64,000 nucleotides of DNA, from positions 27,778,293-27,842,292 of the forward strand of contig OZ024802.1 of assembly GCA_964017045.1 (NCBI GenBank), read 5' to 3'. Of the stretch, positions 34,381 to 47,094 are shown in pieces. The position numbers were made by a program, and so were the translations under genes. Below the pieces are notes generated by a model that ran no database searches, had not been told where the DNA came from, and saw only the letters and a program-made list of their open reading frames with translations. The DNA comes from Omphiscola glabra. Its lineage: Eukaryota > Mollusca > Gastropoda > Lymnaeidae. How positions within the stretch are numbered: position 1 is the stretch's first letter; every line of letters begins with the position of its first letter.

Positions 34381-37300
34381 CATAAGAGAGTAATCTCGGA
34401 CTTTCACCGGAATATATGCGTTAGTTTGAGGATAACTACAAAAAAAACAAAACAACAACTGTCAACGTGCAACACATATTTGAATATTCAACCAAAACAT
34501 AATCTAAACTTTTTACTCTTATCAATTCCATTAAGAGTTCATCAATTTAATCAGGTGGTATCTCGGCTTACTTCGCTGGCGGAAAATTGATCAAATTTCC
34601 GTCGATCAATTTTTCGTCGACGAAATTTCTTTCGATCAAATTTCCTGATACGCGCAAGTTTAAAAGCGATAATGGATCGCGGAGCCGTGGTAATTGGCCC
34701 ACGCTGTTGTGGTAGGTAACACAACACATGGCAATGTTATCAATAGTTCCCACAGAACTTCAAAAACCATTTCCATAACTGGCTGCGACCCTGATTGATC
34801 GAATTCTGCGAGCCTCTGACAAATTGCCTTAGTGTGTGAAGCACCGAGTCCCGAGATTATAATACATTATTTTTTTGTATTACTCCTTTTTAAATCCTTT
34901 ATATTAATGTCGCTTTTCTTCGTGGCTGGCTGGCTGGCTGGCAAAACTCTTCCGACGGCTTAGTGACCCATTTCCCGTCAAACTATCGAGATGAAACTCG
35001 GCACATAGACTCACTACCGATGACGACACATTCCACCGCATTGTCAGCCCCACCGCCCCGTTGCTAGGTATTACATTTTATAGGAAAGGATTTATACGAA
35101 AAGCATTATGGTTAGGGGTTTTTTAATTTTTTATTATAGTTTCCCAACACGCGAGATGAAAACACACAGTAGATCACGCACATCGATGAACTGTGTGTGT
35201 CTGTGTGAAGATACACCCCAATCAGTAACATTCGCTCACAACTGGAGGCTTAGAACAGGGGTCCTCAAACTTTTTCATCAAGCGTGGGCGAGTTCGTTAA
35301 AATGTAGATATTCTTTTAAAAAAAGGGTCGTCACACTAAAACTTTTGAGAAGCTCTTGCTCAGGGGGGGGGGGGAGATAATATGGGGGCACTATCACGAT
35401 GAGTCACAAACAAATTCAAACGTAAATTAAACACACACAAAAAACTCGGAGAAAAAAAAAATGGAGGAAAAAAATAAACACCCGAGCATTGCCATCAAAT
35501 GTCAAACGCATTTTAAACAATGCCAAGGAAATGCTATACACTTGACAGCTACCGCAGAGTTACCAGAAATCAAAGTAGTATTACCAGTCGTAAGACCGAG
35601 TCGGTGCTGTTTGGATAGGTGAATCTGGCTTTGATCAGGCTCTAAGCCGAACATCGGCTCGTATCCGATGTCAGTACGGCAAACTACCCGTACCGGGCCG
35701 ACTTTTCAGAGAGGTGACCGGTCCACGAATCCTAGATTACGATCGTGACAACAATGTGACGCAAACGATTATCAAAACACCAGCACTGTAACAACGATTA
35801 TGAGAATAGCCGGACTATTGTTAATGATTCCGACAATAGCAGGACTCTAGGAACGATTGTGAGAATAGCATCAACAAAACAACGATTCTTAGAACAGCAG
35901 GACTGTAACAACGATAGTGAGAATAGCACCACTGTAGCAATAACTATGACAGTAGTAAGCAAGTAAAATTTGAAATGCCAACGATTAAACTGTGATTGAA
36001 TTCCAATTCACATACCGGTTTCATCTTATGGGTGATATTTTGATTGTTTGCGAAATTCAATAATTTTTTTTCTGTTTTCCACCCATGCAGAACGTGTCTG
36101 TGAATTGACAGGGAACGGAAAAAATGTTAACATGCAATTATCATTTCATTACCGGAAATCGTCTGGAATGTGTGAGCGCCGGTCTGAATTATGAATGAAT
36201 CCGAAAACTCGCACAAGTGAGACAAAATTTCTCAGGGTTTGCGGACAAGTTTTGAATTCTTAAATCACAACATCCTCAAAGACATCCTTCTTGGAGATAG
36301 TTTTAAGTAAAGTGTGAGATGTTGTTTATTTTTTAATAGCTGTATATTTGAACAAGGTTCAATGTAACAACATTGATATGGAAACCTCACTACTTCAAAT
36401 AAAATAATACATATCAATGCTATTTTTTGTCTTCTTTTCTGGAACCACTTCAAGTGTATTAACAAATAAATCCAAACGAGAAGAGGGATTCACATTTTTT
36501 ACATTTATTGTGAAAATCGTGCTTCACAGGAATGCGGTCTTGATCCACAAAAATTTCACAAACTCTTGAAAAATTCTCTAACGACGTCTGCTTATATTTG
36601 AGTCGGAGTAATTTATACTAGATCAACATTTACTCAATGTTTGGGTCAGAGCATGCATGCTTTCATGGCGTACACCGCGTGCGCGGCACACGTCACTCGC
36701 GATAGAGGCTGAATGGACGATGCAACCAACCAATCGCTGAGCTGGGAATGTGCGCCGTAATGGCTGCAGTAGTAACTGGGTTAACAATGGCTACAGTTAT
36801 AAAGATGGGAGGCCCTTTTTTCACAGAGGAGGCGATGCTTCCGTTTCGCTGACAATTTAATTGAAATATGTGAAAAAAGAAATTAAACAATACGAAAAAA
36901 TGTATGTAAAAAGCCACCATTTTCAGATATTTTTTTTTAAAACAACAGAAATATATACAAACCACACATCTGTTCTGGTTCTGGTAGGGTACGTTGCTGC
37001 ATCCATGTACTGGCATATGTGCAACAGTTGCTTTGAAGCTTTCGATAGATGTCGAGTTCACTGCGGTATTGTCCAGGTGGTTCCAAGCGATTATTGCGCG
37101 TTGGAAGAAATTTTTTTTATAAGTTGCACTGTGTTACTCCGAGGCACTGTGAAGCATTTGCTATTGTTCCGGGTGTAATTGCTCATGGGGTTGTCAGAGA
37201 TTAAGTCATTGTTTAGTGAGTCTTCGGCTCTGATTAATCGACCTGGCTTCTGTAGGGTGAGATAATTGCTTGCTGGGATGGCGGCACTAGCTCCATAAGC

Positions 37301-37440
37301 ACAACTTGGGTTCGCAAATAAAAGAGAAAACACGGATTTTTAATTCTCCCTCGAGTCAGAAAATTGGCAAATGGCTGTTCGAAATTATTAATTTCTGTGT
37401 TAGAGATAAAAATATTTTTTTTTCTTCATCAACTTCCCAT
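34381..37440. other. Intergenic, no gene recognised
   Basis: Contains an AATTTC-rich palindromic patch (34590-34645, ATCAAATTTCCGTCGATCAA type), a (CTGG)n run near 34925, a G-run at 35355, a single CAGGGGTCCTCAAACT transposon-like end at 35249, and diverged AACAACGAT(T)-type repeats at 35750-35960. No protein family seen in six frames. Confidence 0.5.
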
Positions 37441-37448
37441 AGAGCTGT

Positions 37449-37742
37449 TATGGACCAGATGTCTAGCTTGATATTGACCTCTACGAGATTAGTACCTTCT
37501 TGATACCTGACCAGATGTCCAGCTTGAAATTGACCTCTACGAGATTAGTACCTTCTTGATACCTGACCAGATGTCCAGCTTGAAATTGACCTCTACGAGA
37601 TTAGTACCTTCTTGATACCTGACCAGATGTCCAGCTTGAAATTGACCTCTACGAGATTAGTACATTCTTGATACCTGATCAGATGTCCAGCTTGAAATTG
37701 ACCTCTACGAGATTAGTACCTTCTTGATACCTGACCAGATGT
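37449..37742. repeat. Minisatellite, 56-bp unit, about five copies
   Basis: Unit ACCAGATGTCCAGCTTGAAA + TTGACCTCTACGAGATTAGT + ACCTTCTTGATACCTG, nearly uniform. Confidence 0.97.
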
Positions 37743-37871
37743 TGAAAAAAAAGGCCTTACGCGTTTTTGGACATACTTCTGATCTAAGAATGAATCTGGC
37801 CCGAGGCCGCGCAGAGGCCGACGCCACCGAGTAAATCACTCGGGTCACTGGACGGTACTTTGTGTGGTTAC

Positions 37872-37968
37872 TATTACAATCGATGCAATTACATTTAATA
37901 CAATCACATTTGATACAATTACATTTGATACAATTACATTTGATATCATTACTTTCGATGCAGCTACA
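37872..37968. repeat. Tandem repeat, 15-bp unit (TACAATTACATTTGA)
   Basis: About six copies with one or two changes each. Confidence 0.92.
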
Positions 37969-37987
37969 CTTGGTTAATGAATTTTGA

Positions 37988-39320
37988 AAATTTGTGGGGC
38001 ACACAATTTAGATTTGCTTGGGGGCCCACAAATCCTCCGCACGGCCCTGTAAGGACCTATTGGTGACCCATCTCTTTACATGTAATGTTATCGGGTATTG
38101 AATTATTACTAACGTCATGTCTTGCAAAATATCTTTTTTTTTCTTTTTTAAATACCAGAACCTTCATAGCATTAACCCCTTCGTGGGGTTCCCCGGTGCG
38201 TAAGAGTGTTAGACTGTTGTATATATATCGTCAGTCTTTTATTTTTAATTTTTTTAAAATATATTTCTGACCGGTTCAAAGCCGGACACTTGTAACCCTA
38301 CCAATCTCGCTCGAGGTGCTCTCCGGGTATGGAGAAATATCATGGATTAAGGTCATGTCATCCCACCACGGCAAATATTCTTGCGGATGAGTGAAACCGT
38401 GAGTACCCTATTAAAAAAACCAACAGACTACATTGACTGAGGAAGAAAGAGACAGCCATTTTGAATGGTATTTTAAAAAATAAACCGCCTACGTAAACTT
38501 TCCCGAAACAAATTCTCGAATGCAATGAAACTGAAGCATTAGTGACGAAACATTAATTGTCAAACTTGCCGACGCGTCATATGCCAAGACCAAACAACTG
38601 TTGAATTACTTGATTGCACTACGCCTACCAAATGTAGCATATGCCTTTTAAAAAAAACAACCTATATTTAATATGCGTGAAGTTGTCATTTTGGTTATGG
38701 TAGTAAATCATCATACTACATCGACCCATCATTCCCATCAGAGCGGTGTGTACGCAGACTCCAGAAATCTAGAGAAGTGTGGGTGGGGACGACCCCGTTC
38801 CAATAATTACGATGTCAAGTTGTGTTGTGTTACTTCTGGTTAAATAATTACGTGATTGATTTCAATTCCCCCCACCCACATCAACACACACACACACACA
38901 CACATTTCAAGACTAATTTTCCTCTGGAGTCGTAAACACACTTTCCACCCGGAGTCTACAGTAAGCTATTCAAACTTTGGCCACAAACATTCTTCGGTGG
39001 TCGCTCTTTTTGTAAACAAAAAAATAATTCCACGGATCTGTCAATCTCAGCGGGTGGATTATAATTTAATTCTGTTATGTTACTTATTTCCTTCTATCTT
39101 TATCTCACGATATCTCTTTAGGGCTGGTTGAACGATGCATCGTTTGTTTTGTCCCACAACGACATCGTAACGCACGAGTAAAGCGAAGTCCGTCGTGCCA
39201 TTGTGCACAAATGCGACAGTCAGTAATTCATTTAATTATGTAATGATTTAATCATGCCATCATGTAATCATGTAATCACCATTTGACTTTCTCTCTCATC
39301 GCAACTGAAACAGGATTAGC
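37988..39320. other. Intergenic, no gene recognised
   Basis: Begins with a GGGGGCCCACAAATCCTCCG + CACGGCCCTG transposon-like end (to about 38050). Otherwise AT-rich, with (CA)n at 38882-38902. Confidence 0.5.
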
Positions 39321-39329
39321 AGCAGGATG

Positions 39330-39480
39330 TTTAAGCCAGAGTTTGGATTGGCTGCGTACTTGCAATCAGAAACAGGTTTACCCATGGCTGAAAACGTGGC
39401 GCCTGCAGTCAGAAACTGGTTAGCCTTAGTTGGAACCGGGCTGTCCCCAATTGGAAATCGGTTACTCTAATCGGAAACAA
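39330..39480. repeat. Degenerate tandem repeat, CAGAAACTGGTTA type
   Basis: About five diverged copies of a roughly 30-bp unit around TTGGAAACCGGTTA. Confidence 0.55.
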
Positions 39481-39788
39481 AATAATCCTAATTCACACTT
39501 TTCTTTTTTTTTTTTTTTAATTTACTTTTTAAAAGGGATTTTTGTGAAGGTTTTGAAGCGCAACACAAATTTGTTCCCTAACCAAAGTCTTTATTTCTTT
39601 CGCTTTATAAGCATGGGGTTAAGTTTCCATTTTTACTACATGAGCTGTTTGGGTGGGTCTATATATATTTGTGTAAAGCTCCGTTAGGTTTTTGTAAATT
39701 GCTTTTTTTAAAGGTTAGGCAACGTAAGGCTGGCGTAACATTGACGGTCCGTGGTCCACTACCCATGGTAGCTAACTAACATATATAT

Positions 39789-40486
39789 TGTGGAGTGTCC
39801 AGACAATAGTCGACCCGTAAGGGGTGGTGGGGGAGTCCCACACCAAACAAAGGGTCAATCTTGTCAGATTGCCCGTGACGGGATGGCGTTGGTTTTATGA
39901 CCTATGACCAACTGACCAAACAAAGTGTCAAGCTTGTCAGATTGCCCGCGACGGAATGGCGGCGTTGGTTTATGACCTATTACGCGGTGTGTTACATAAG
40001 AAGGGGATTGGGGCCCTGGGAACTTGGGACTTATAAAAGGGACAGTTGGACGGACTAGGGGGAACTCAGCCGGGCAGAACTCATCCGGGGAGGCTAGTGG
40101 ACAGATGGGAGACTCCGACGGACAGGAGTAGAGAATAACCGAGAGAAACCGAGAACGAAAGAGTTTTAGAGGGACCGTGACAGTCGGAGTTGAGTACGAC
40201 AGAGAGAGAGCGAGAGAAAGTGAAGTATGTATATATATTAGTTTTTACTATAAAAATTATTATAAACTAGTTAGTTTATAATGATCTTTATAGTAAAACT
40301 AATATATATATACATATATATATACTCGGGCCTAGTGTCAATGTTGTCAATGTTATATTAATCTGATTCATTAAATTGTCCAAATGTCATCTGGGTTCAA
40401 TATTTTAAACATTGACAACTGACCACTGTGTCACTCGCTCGTCCGAGTCCTGCCCCATGGACTACGGGAGATTGATACTAACAACA
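39789..40486 (+). mobile_element. Putative solo LTR of a retrotransposon
   Basis: Starts TGTGGAGTGTCCAGACAATA and could end at CTAACAACA; includes a TATA-like CTTATAAAAGGG at about 40030 and an internal diverged direct duplication of about 75 bp (39842-39916 and 39917-39985). No flanking target duplication found and no gag/pol nearby, so both ends and class are uncertain. Confidence 0.4.
40226..40318. repeat. AT-rich imperfect palindrome
   Basis: TATATATTAGTTTTTACTAT is matched by ATAGTAAAACTAATATATA about 50 bp later, with a second inner inverted pair (ATAAACTAGT/TAGTTTAT). Confidence 0.85.
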
Positions 40487-41040
40487 CCAACGCGCGCCTG
40501 ATAGCGTGGACCAACATTCCCGCTCTAGCTGTGCCGGGCTTCACCAAGGCTGTGGAGAGATTGACATCAATAATTGAAACGATCTCAAACTATCGGCGGG
40601 CGATATATTGTGGGTGATGGTTTCAATGGATTGAGGTGGGGATGGGAGCTGGGAGGGGGTCGATGTAATTTTAGTTTATTGCTTGGTGTGCATATGTGAA
40701 CCTCTGTGTGTGTGTGTGTGTGTTTGTGTGTACAGTGTCGTAGATGAGGTTGGTGCGTCCCGTGTGGGGGGGGGGGTAAATTTTTGCCGCTACCTCTACG
40801 AAATAATATCTGCTGTTGGCCGAAAATCACGCCACTCAATATTAGAAAAAAAATTCCACCCTGAGCGTATCGCCCCCTCCCTTTCCGCAACCCTATCTAC
40901 ACCCCATGTGCGTGTGTGCCCTTGATGTGTGTCTTCACGTGCATGTATGTGTCTCTGTGTGTGTATTGGTTACATATAAAATCTATAAGACTAATAGGTT
41001 GAGTGAGGCCCATCAAGCGCGAGTCACGTATTTTGAAATA
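40487..41040. other. Intergenic, low complexity
   Basis: (GT)n at 40704-40722 and 40905-40970 and a G-run at 40766. No gene seen. Confidence 0.5.
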
Positions 41041-41044
41041 CACA

Positions 41045-41315
41045 ACGGATATGGCCTTGGCATGACTAACGGTCACAGAGATGGCCTTGACATGACTAAC
41101 GGTCACCGAGATGGCTTTGGCATGACTAACGGTCACAGAGATGGCCTTGGCATGACTAACGGTCATAGAGATGGCTTTGGCATGACTAACGGTCACAGAG
41201 ATAGCCTTGGCATGACTAACGGTCCCAGAGATGGTCTCGGCATGACTAACGGTCACAGAGATTGCATAGGCATGACTAACGGTCACAGAGATGGCCTTGG
41301 CATTAATTACGGTCA
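41045..41315. repeat. Minisatellite, 30-bp unit, nine copies
   Basis: Unit GGCCTTGGCATGACTAACGG + TCACAGAGAT. As 30 is ten codons, frames are open on both strands over it (40906-41334 plus, 40897-41316 minus); no start context or relatives. Confidence 0.97.
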
Positions 41316-41759
41316 CGTCAAGATTAAACTGTGATTAGTGTCATAACCAACATTGGTTTATCTTTGAGGGGCCATCTCTCCACTTGTCCATCAAGACTTT
41401 GGTGCCATTAACTCAACGAATCTACTTAGAATAGATGTGCTTTGAGTACATGTTGATGTTGTCGAAAGAGTTTTGTTTCTCTAAGATGACCGTTGCGAAT
41501 ACATCAATTATCTACTACGTACAATTTTTTTAAAAAATCAATCATAATGGGCAGTGTCTCTTTTGGGCATAAAGAGAAAGAGTTATAGCTTGTGTGTTAA
41601 CCTAGTTTTTATTCACGATGCGTGGTGTGGAGCCGTGGCACACATCCCTCAACTCCACCTTTGAGTTTGCGACTGGTGACGTCACCAATTAACTTTAAGC
41701 TTTTGTGTGTGATTTCACGGTGTTGGACATCTCCAACGTGTCGCTTCGCGGCCCAATCA

Positions 41760-41787
41760 ATTTTCGGGCTGGGGGGGGGGGGGGGGC
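41760..41787. repeat. G-run
   Basis: Long interrupted G homopolymer. Confidence 0.9.
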
Positions 41788-41857
41788 GTGGTGGTTTGGG
41801 GAGGGCATAAAGAGCAATAGCTCGACGGCCCGCTGATGCCATTTCCTAATGTGACAT

Positions 41858-42062
41858 TAGTGGTGAGATGTCGTGTGTCATAAGTGGTGAGATGTCATGA
41901 ATCGTAAGTGATGAGATATCGTAAGTGGTGATATGTCGTGTGTGTCGTAAGTGATGAGATGTCGTGTGTCGCAAGTGGTGATATGTCGTGTGTGTCGTAG
42001 GTGATGATATGTCGTGTGTCGTAAGTGGTAAGATGTCATTTGTCGTAAGTGGTGAGATGTCG
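41858..42062. repeat. Tandem repeat, about 24-bp unit
   Basis: Units of GTAAGTGGTGAGATGTCGTG + TGTC with length variation. Confidence 0.93.
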
Positions 42063-43034
42063 GTAATTATGAAGGAATTGTGAAATGTTTTTTTCTTTAT
42101 GTGTTCCTGGGATTATGTGGGGATGGAAGAAACACATTTAGAAGTAGAACCATGGAAAATTCTTGGATACGCGTAAGAGAACTTTGCCCATTACACGAAA
42201 ACGCTGTGTTGAGTGTGAATTTACTTTGATGTCTGAACGTTGTGAAACATATCATTTATTGAAGAATCATTCCTAGAGCAAGGTGGGCAACCTTTTTTTT
42301 TCCCAAAATAGACAAAATTGCGGTGAATGCTAATTAAAATTCGCACCACTTTATATAAATAAGAAAACAAAACTATGAAATAAAACAAGATTAAAAACCG
42401 CCAAAAGACGTCGCCTCTGCTATCTTTCCTTTATTTTTGGGAAACACGTTAAATGTCAGAACGATTACGTCTTTTTTTCCTTCAAAAACTATTTCTTCTC
42501 GATTATTTTGTCTTTTTTTTCTCTCCCTATAGTATCATATTTATGTCAACACGTGATGTATTTTCATCTTTGAATATTGAGCAAGTATGACTATTTTTCA
42601 GCCTCTCTTCGGTCGCATCGGCGCGGACATATTTATTCAATCGCTAGACATTCTCGTGCCATTAAAGTACAAACGCTCATCTGCAAATCTGTATCGGGGC
42701 AGTGTCAAAATATGCTTAAAATTAAATCATATCCTATCGCAATATTTGTCCCGAATCATCCGGCTGATACTTCATTTCATCCGCATGCCGGCACCGCGTG
42801 GTTCCACGCGAATAAGAAATTGGTATTCATAATTTGAAGACCGGTACGATTCTGCAGCGGCGAATACCCTTGAAAAGGATCGAAGGGGTGCAACATGATG
42901 CATCGTAACTGCAAGAATATCTCAAGCTCTGTTCAGTTCCCGTGTTAAAAAGGTGTATCCTAGAACGCCATATACGTGGCTTGGTTAGCAGATCACATGC
43001 ACGGCCAAACACAATCTAATCCTCTACCTGGGAT
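42063..43034. other. Intergenic, no gene recognised
   Basis: A stretch richer in CG dinucleotides (42600-43000) has overlapping open frames of about 80 codons, without any recognisable family. Confidence 0.5.
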
Positions 43035-43221
43035 CAGGGGCGCAGCTATAGTGTTTTGGCGCCCGGAGACAAGACTCATTTTAAAGCGCCCCCTTTTTTT
43101 TTCAAGTCTCAAACCCATTATTTTCATCAATAGAATAATATTAAAACACAATTTGGCGCCCCTAACTAATCTGGCGCCCAGATACATCTGCCCCCTCTGA
43201 TTTCCCTTATCTACGCCTCTG
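43035..43221. mobile_element. MITE, CAGGGGCGCAGCTA ... CTACGCCTCTG
   Basis: Inverted ends of the CAGRGGCGTAGCTAC type seen also at 60501-60679 and in 7174-7332. Internal GCGCCC and ATTATTTTCA blocks are shared. No target duplication visible. Confidence 0.75.
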
Positions 43222-43589
43222 ATTGCAATATGTCACTATTTTGATATATTGTTAAACAAAAAAAAAATTAAATTGAACGAGGCACCAAATAAATGCACCC
43301 CCTGGATCCGCCACAGAAGCTGTATCGTTCCCCTGAACAATTTCCTTTAAATTAATATTTCAGCAGCTAATCAGTTACTCAAAACGTTGTTGACAGTGTC
43401 GATCGGCATCTAATTAAGACCTCATTAGCAACTCTTTTCGATTGTTGGCAAAACAACAAAATATCCATTTGGAAACGCGATGCCAAATTCTGGGATATTA
43501 TCTCCATGGGCGTTAAGGATGATATGTGGCATGACAAAAAAAAATAGACACAGCGGTCCATCACTTTGAGAGTTTCCTTCAGAAATCTC

Positions 43590-43608
43590 TCTCCCCCCCC
43601 CCCCCCCC
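43590..43608. repeat. C-run
   Basis: Long C homopolymer followed by ACCCAC. Confidence 0.9.
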
Positions 43609-43618
43609 ACCCACAAAA

Positions 43619-43942
43619 CGTGAAATAAATAAATGAATAAATAAAATTTAATAAATGAATGAAATTTTAAAAAAAAATCAGAAACAAATAGTAAATACAA
43701 ATAAATATATGAAAATAAATTAATAAATATAAATAATTAAATAAATAAAACTGAATTAATAAATAACTTTAAATAAATAAATTCAAATAAATAAATACAA
43801 ATAAATAAATACAAATAAATATATGAAAAGAAATAATTAAATAAATAAAATTAAAAAAAATAAATTAATTTAAATAAATTAATAAATTTAAATAAAATAA
43901 TTAAATTTAAATAAATAAATATAAGTAAATTAAAATAAATGC
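43619..43942. repeat. (AAATAAAT)n low-complexity tract
   Basis: A/T-only tract of AAATAAATA-type repeats, over 300 bp. Confidence 0.95.
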
Positions 43943-44039
43943 TGCATGTCAATGCATCGTAAAAATGGCGTAAACCACGGAGAAGAAGAATTGGATCTTA
44001 AAGACAGATAGAGATATGACATTGCAACGGCAGAGATCT

Positions 44040-44398
44040 ACATCAAGGCGATTCATTTGATGGGGACAAAGGTCAATGTAGAGTTATCAACCACTCCGGT
44101 CCTTGGCGTAGTTCAGTACCCGAATGTTGAGGACTTTTTGGTTGATGGGGACAAAGGCTAATGTAGATCTATCCACCACTCCGGTCTTTGGCGTAGTTCA
44201 GTACCCGAATGTTGAGGACTTTTGGGTTGATGGGAACAAAGGTTAATGTAGAGCTATCCACCACTCCGGTCTTTGGCGTAGTTCAGTACCCGAATGTTGA
44301 GGACTTTTTGGTTGATGGGGACAAAGGTCAATGACATTTGAGCTATCCACCACTCCGGTCCTTGGCGTAGTTCAGTACACGAATGTTGATGACTTTTG
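44040..44398. repeat. Minisatellite, 85-bp unit, about four copies
   Basis: Unit TTGATGGGGACAAAGGTCAA ... CCACTCCGGTC.TTGGCGTAG ... CCGAATGTTGAGGACTTTT; spacings 85, 85 and 89. Confidence 0.95.
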
Positions 44399-44836
44399 GA
44401 TAGCCAAAGAATGACGCCATCGTGTGTTCTTTGAATACTACTGAATTGGTTGCCACGGAGAATTATCAAAAGTACGTACAAACTTCATGGTACACGGCTA
44501 GAAAAAAAAAATATACTGGTAATTAAATACATGTACTTTCATACAAAATTTCGAAACAAAAAGAAGAATGCGCGATCTTGTAAACAAGGGTAAGATCAAA
44601 ACAACCTTCCTATGACAAATATTGCTGCGCACAAAAGGATTGTCCCTGATCTTGAGAAGAAAAAAAAACAACAACAGCCCCGAGAACTCTGTTAGAAATT
44701 ACAACTCGCGCCCAAGAACTAAGCACTTATTATTTTCAAATCACATTATTATTTGAACGAAAGTTCTGCTGCATAATAATTTTAATGAAAAACGAGCCAC
44801 ACGGATGTTCAAGGAGGGAAAAAGAGTATGGCATAT

Positions 44837-44910
44837 GACAGTCTCACCTATGACAGTCTCACCTATGACAGTCTCACCTATGACAGTCTCACCTATGACA
44901 GTCTCACCTT
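44837..44910. repeat. Tandem repeat, 15-bp unit (TATGACAGTCTCACC)
   Basis: Five perfect copies, ending about 20 bp before the hAT element at 44931. Confidence 0.95.
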
Positions 44911-44930
44911 AATCCTTAGTGACTCCCATC

Positions 44931-45943
44931 CAGTGCCATTTTAAGGCATGGGCCTAGTGGGCACTGGCCCAGGGTCCCGTGATTGTAGGGGGCCCCACGT
45001 TTCTATGAGACTCGTTCTTATAGAGGAATCATGCTTTACATATTTTTAATGAATATTGAAAGATTTTGAAAATTTAATTGGATTTAAAATTCCCCATTTC
45101 CAAATTATAACTCACGATATACAACAGCACATTCCAAATTTAATATTATAAATACGAACCAAATTTACACAGTTTTCAAACTTTTAAAGGGGAATAAATC
45201 TCGTCCACAAGTTTTATTTTTCCCAGATATGAATCGGAAAAAAATAAGGTTAGAACCAGCTTCTCGGTACAATAGGACAAAAACGTTTGAACTGGCTTTC
45301 ACTTATGTGCAAAGAAAAGGACATCCTTTAAGACCATTGACGTTAAACCAATAATAAATCAATTCTCTGCACACAAAAAATAATTACGCAAACGATTATG
45401 TTGATTTATATTAAATAATTTATTCTATCTGTCAATAAAGATAATTTATCATCCTCTGTCACATTTATAGTTTATTTCTGATAATGTTTAAAACTATTAT
45501 TGCTTTTAAATTCTGTTTGGCTATCGTACGCTCAAAGGCAGATCTAGACTTAGATGGATGGATGATGTGAAAAAAGATCTACAACAACCGGGAAACCAAG
45601 CATGGAAAGGAAAAGCATCAGTTCGGTCTGAGTGTAGGGAAGTGGTGAGGCAGGCCAAAGCTGTAGCGCCACAGAGATGGATGCAATGCTTTTGAATTAT
45701 TTTGTGTTTGTATCAATAAACTGAAATCATCGAATTTTAATTTTATTGAATCTTTATTTTACATTCTTATTCCTCTTGGTGAGTTGGTGGGGAGCAGGAA
45801 CTGTTTGCCCCCCCCCACCTTCATTTTTGAGCATGGGGCGAGTGCCCCCTTTGCCCCTTCTCACGGCTCATATATGTTGTGTTGCTAGGGGGGCCCAGTG
45901 CATTGCTGTGCCCAGGGCCTCCTATGTTGTTAAGACGGCCCTG
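44931..45943. mobile_element. Non-autonomous hAT-type element, 1013 bp, perfect target duplication
   Basis: Left end CAGTGCCATTTTAAGGCATG; right end GTTGTTAAGACGGCCCTG, whose reverse complement is CAGGGCCGTCTTAACAAC. CTCCCATC flanks both ends exactly (44923-44930, 45944-45951). It contains a LINE fragment (45525-45690). No transposase frame. Confidence 0.9.
45525..45690 (+). mobile_element. LINE fragment inside the 1-kb hAT element
   Basis: Plus strand reads RWMDDVKKDLQQPGNQAWKG and KASVRSECREVVRQA, as in 14937-15215 and 47095-47475. Its end, GCGCCACAGAGATGGATG, is shared with the 15.2-kb copy. Confidence 0.75.
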
Positions 45944-46427
45944 CTCCCATCCCTTCTCCTCCCTCCCTTTTTTTGTGTCCCCACACATCATTAGCTTCGT
46001 CACGCGGGAGATAACCCAGATATTTCGGTGATCAGGAAGATGGGAATTGGGTCAATTATACCATGAAACCCTCCTAAAGTACGTCACACTTACGAACTCA
46101 AAATAGTTAAAACATGAACAAATAATTTTAAATTTAAACTAAAAAGCATTTCGCTATTCAACAAAAAGTGTACATCTGACATCTTCTGTCACGATGCATC
46201 CATCACAACAGAAAGCTCAAAACATCACTGTCTATTTCAGGTTTTATTTGTTTGATTAAAAATGAAATAAAATGTGTGACGTCACACAAGATCTTTAAGC
46301 CCCTCCCCCCCCAACCCAACCCGCGTCACAAACTGTCACACATTCTTAGACCCCCCACCCCTCTTTTTTTTCCTTTCCGGAGCGTGATGTACTTTATGGA
46401 CGGTCCACTTAAGAACAGTCATCTAAA

Positions 46428-46680
46428 GCTGCGACTATTTGTACCCGGTTACCAGAAGTGAGAGGTTGGGCTTTAAAAACTATTAAAATTGTTATTGTTG
46501 GGTTTGTAAGACAAAATTGGGTATCAAATGAAAGATAATTGAATGGACTATACGTTTGTAAACTTACTTCTTCAGGTTAATCTAAAAATAAACTACCAGA
46601 AATGACATCCAAATAGCATTGAGCCTAATGGAACCCTGGTGCGAATGGCGGCGCTGCGTGGCCGGGTCCATTTAGCCTAC
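46428..46680. mobile_element. Diverged inverted copy of the MITE at 33672
   Basis: Starts TGCGACTATTTGTACCCGGT, shares GAAGTGAGAGGTTGGG and GTATCAAATGAAAGATAA, ends near GTGGCCGGGTCCATTTAG. Confidence 0.75.
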
Positions 46681-47094
46681 TTTGTGTGAGTACTTGGCAT
46701 CCGGAAAATCTGGTAATCTTAGTTATATATGTATCTTGGACAAAAAATATAATTGTAATACTAGTCATATATAATTTATTAATGAAACCGGGGAGTGTTG
46801 CGGGAACTCGTATTTTTTTAAACAATCGCGACCTCCCACAGTCTCAATTTATATAATCTGGTGAAGAAATAACGTAACGGAAAAGGCATTTTTAAAATAG
46901 TGACATCACACATTAAAAATATGTTGTTGTTTTTTGTTTAAAAAAAAATCAAAACATTTCATTGTAGGTCTACATAAGAAGAGTCAATCAACTTTCTCCG
47001 AGCTGTAGAACCCAACGATTACGATTACTTTCGAATTCGATACAACAACGAGAAAATTAAGAAACGTTTTACTTTGTTTATATTTTCCCGAAAG

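Noticed and set aside
35246..35390. OC1/Charlie-type hAT copy
   Set aside because: Only a left-end CAGGGGTCCTCAAACTTTTT is visible; no right end or target duplication.
36693..37333. Open frames of 80-122 codons near 37 kb
   Set aside because: No recognisable domain and composition like the surrounding non-coding DNA.
38160..38300. tRNA-derived SINE (GGTTCAAAGCC B-box-like at about 38273)
   Set aside because: No matching A box at the right distance and no cloverleaf visible.
42577..42837. Two overlapping frames of about 80 codons in a CG-richer stretch
   Set aside because: No family, no splice or start context, and two frames open at once.
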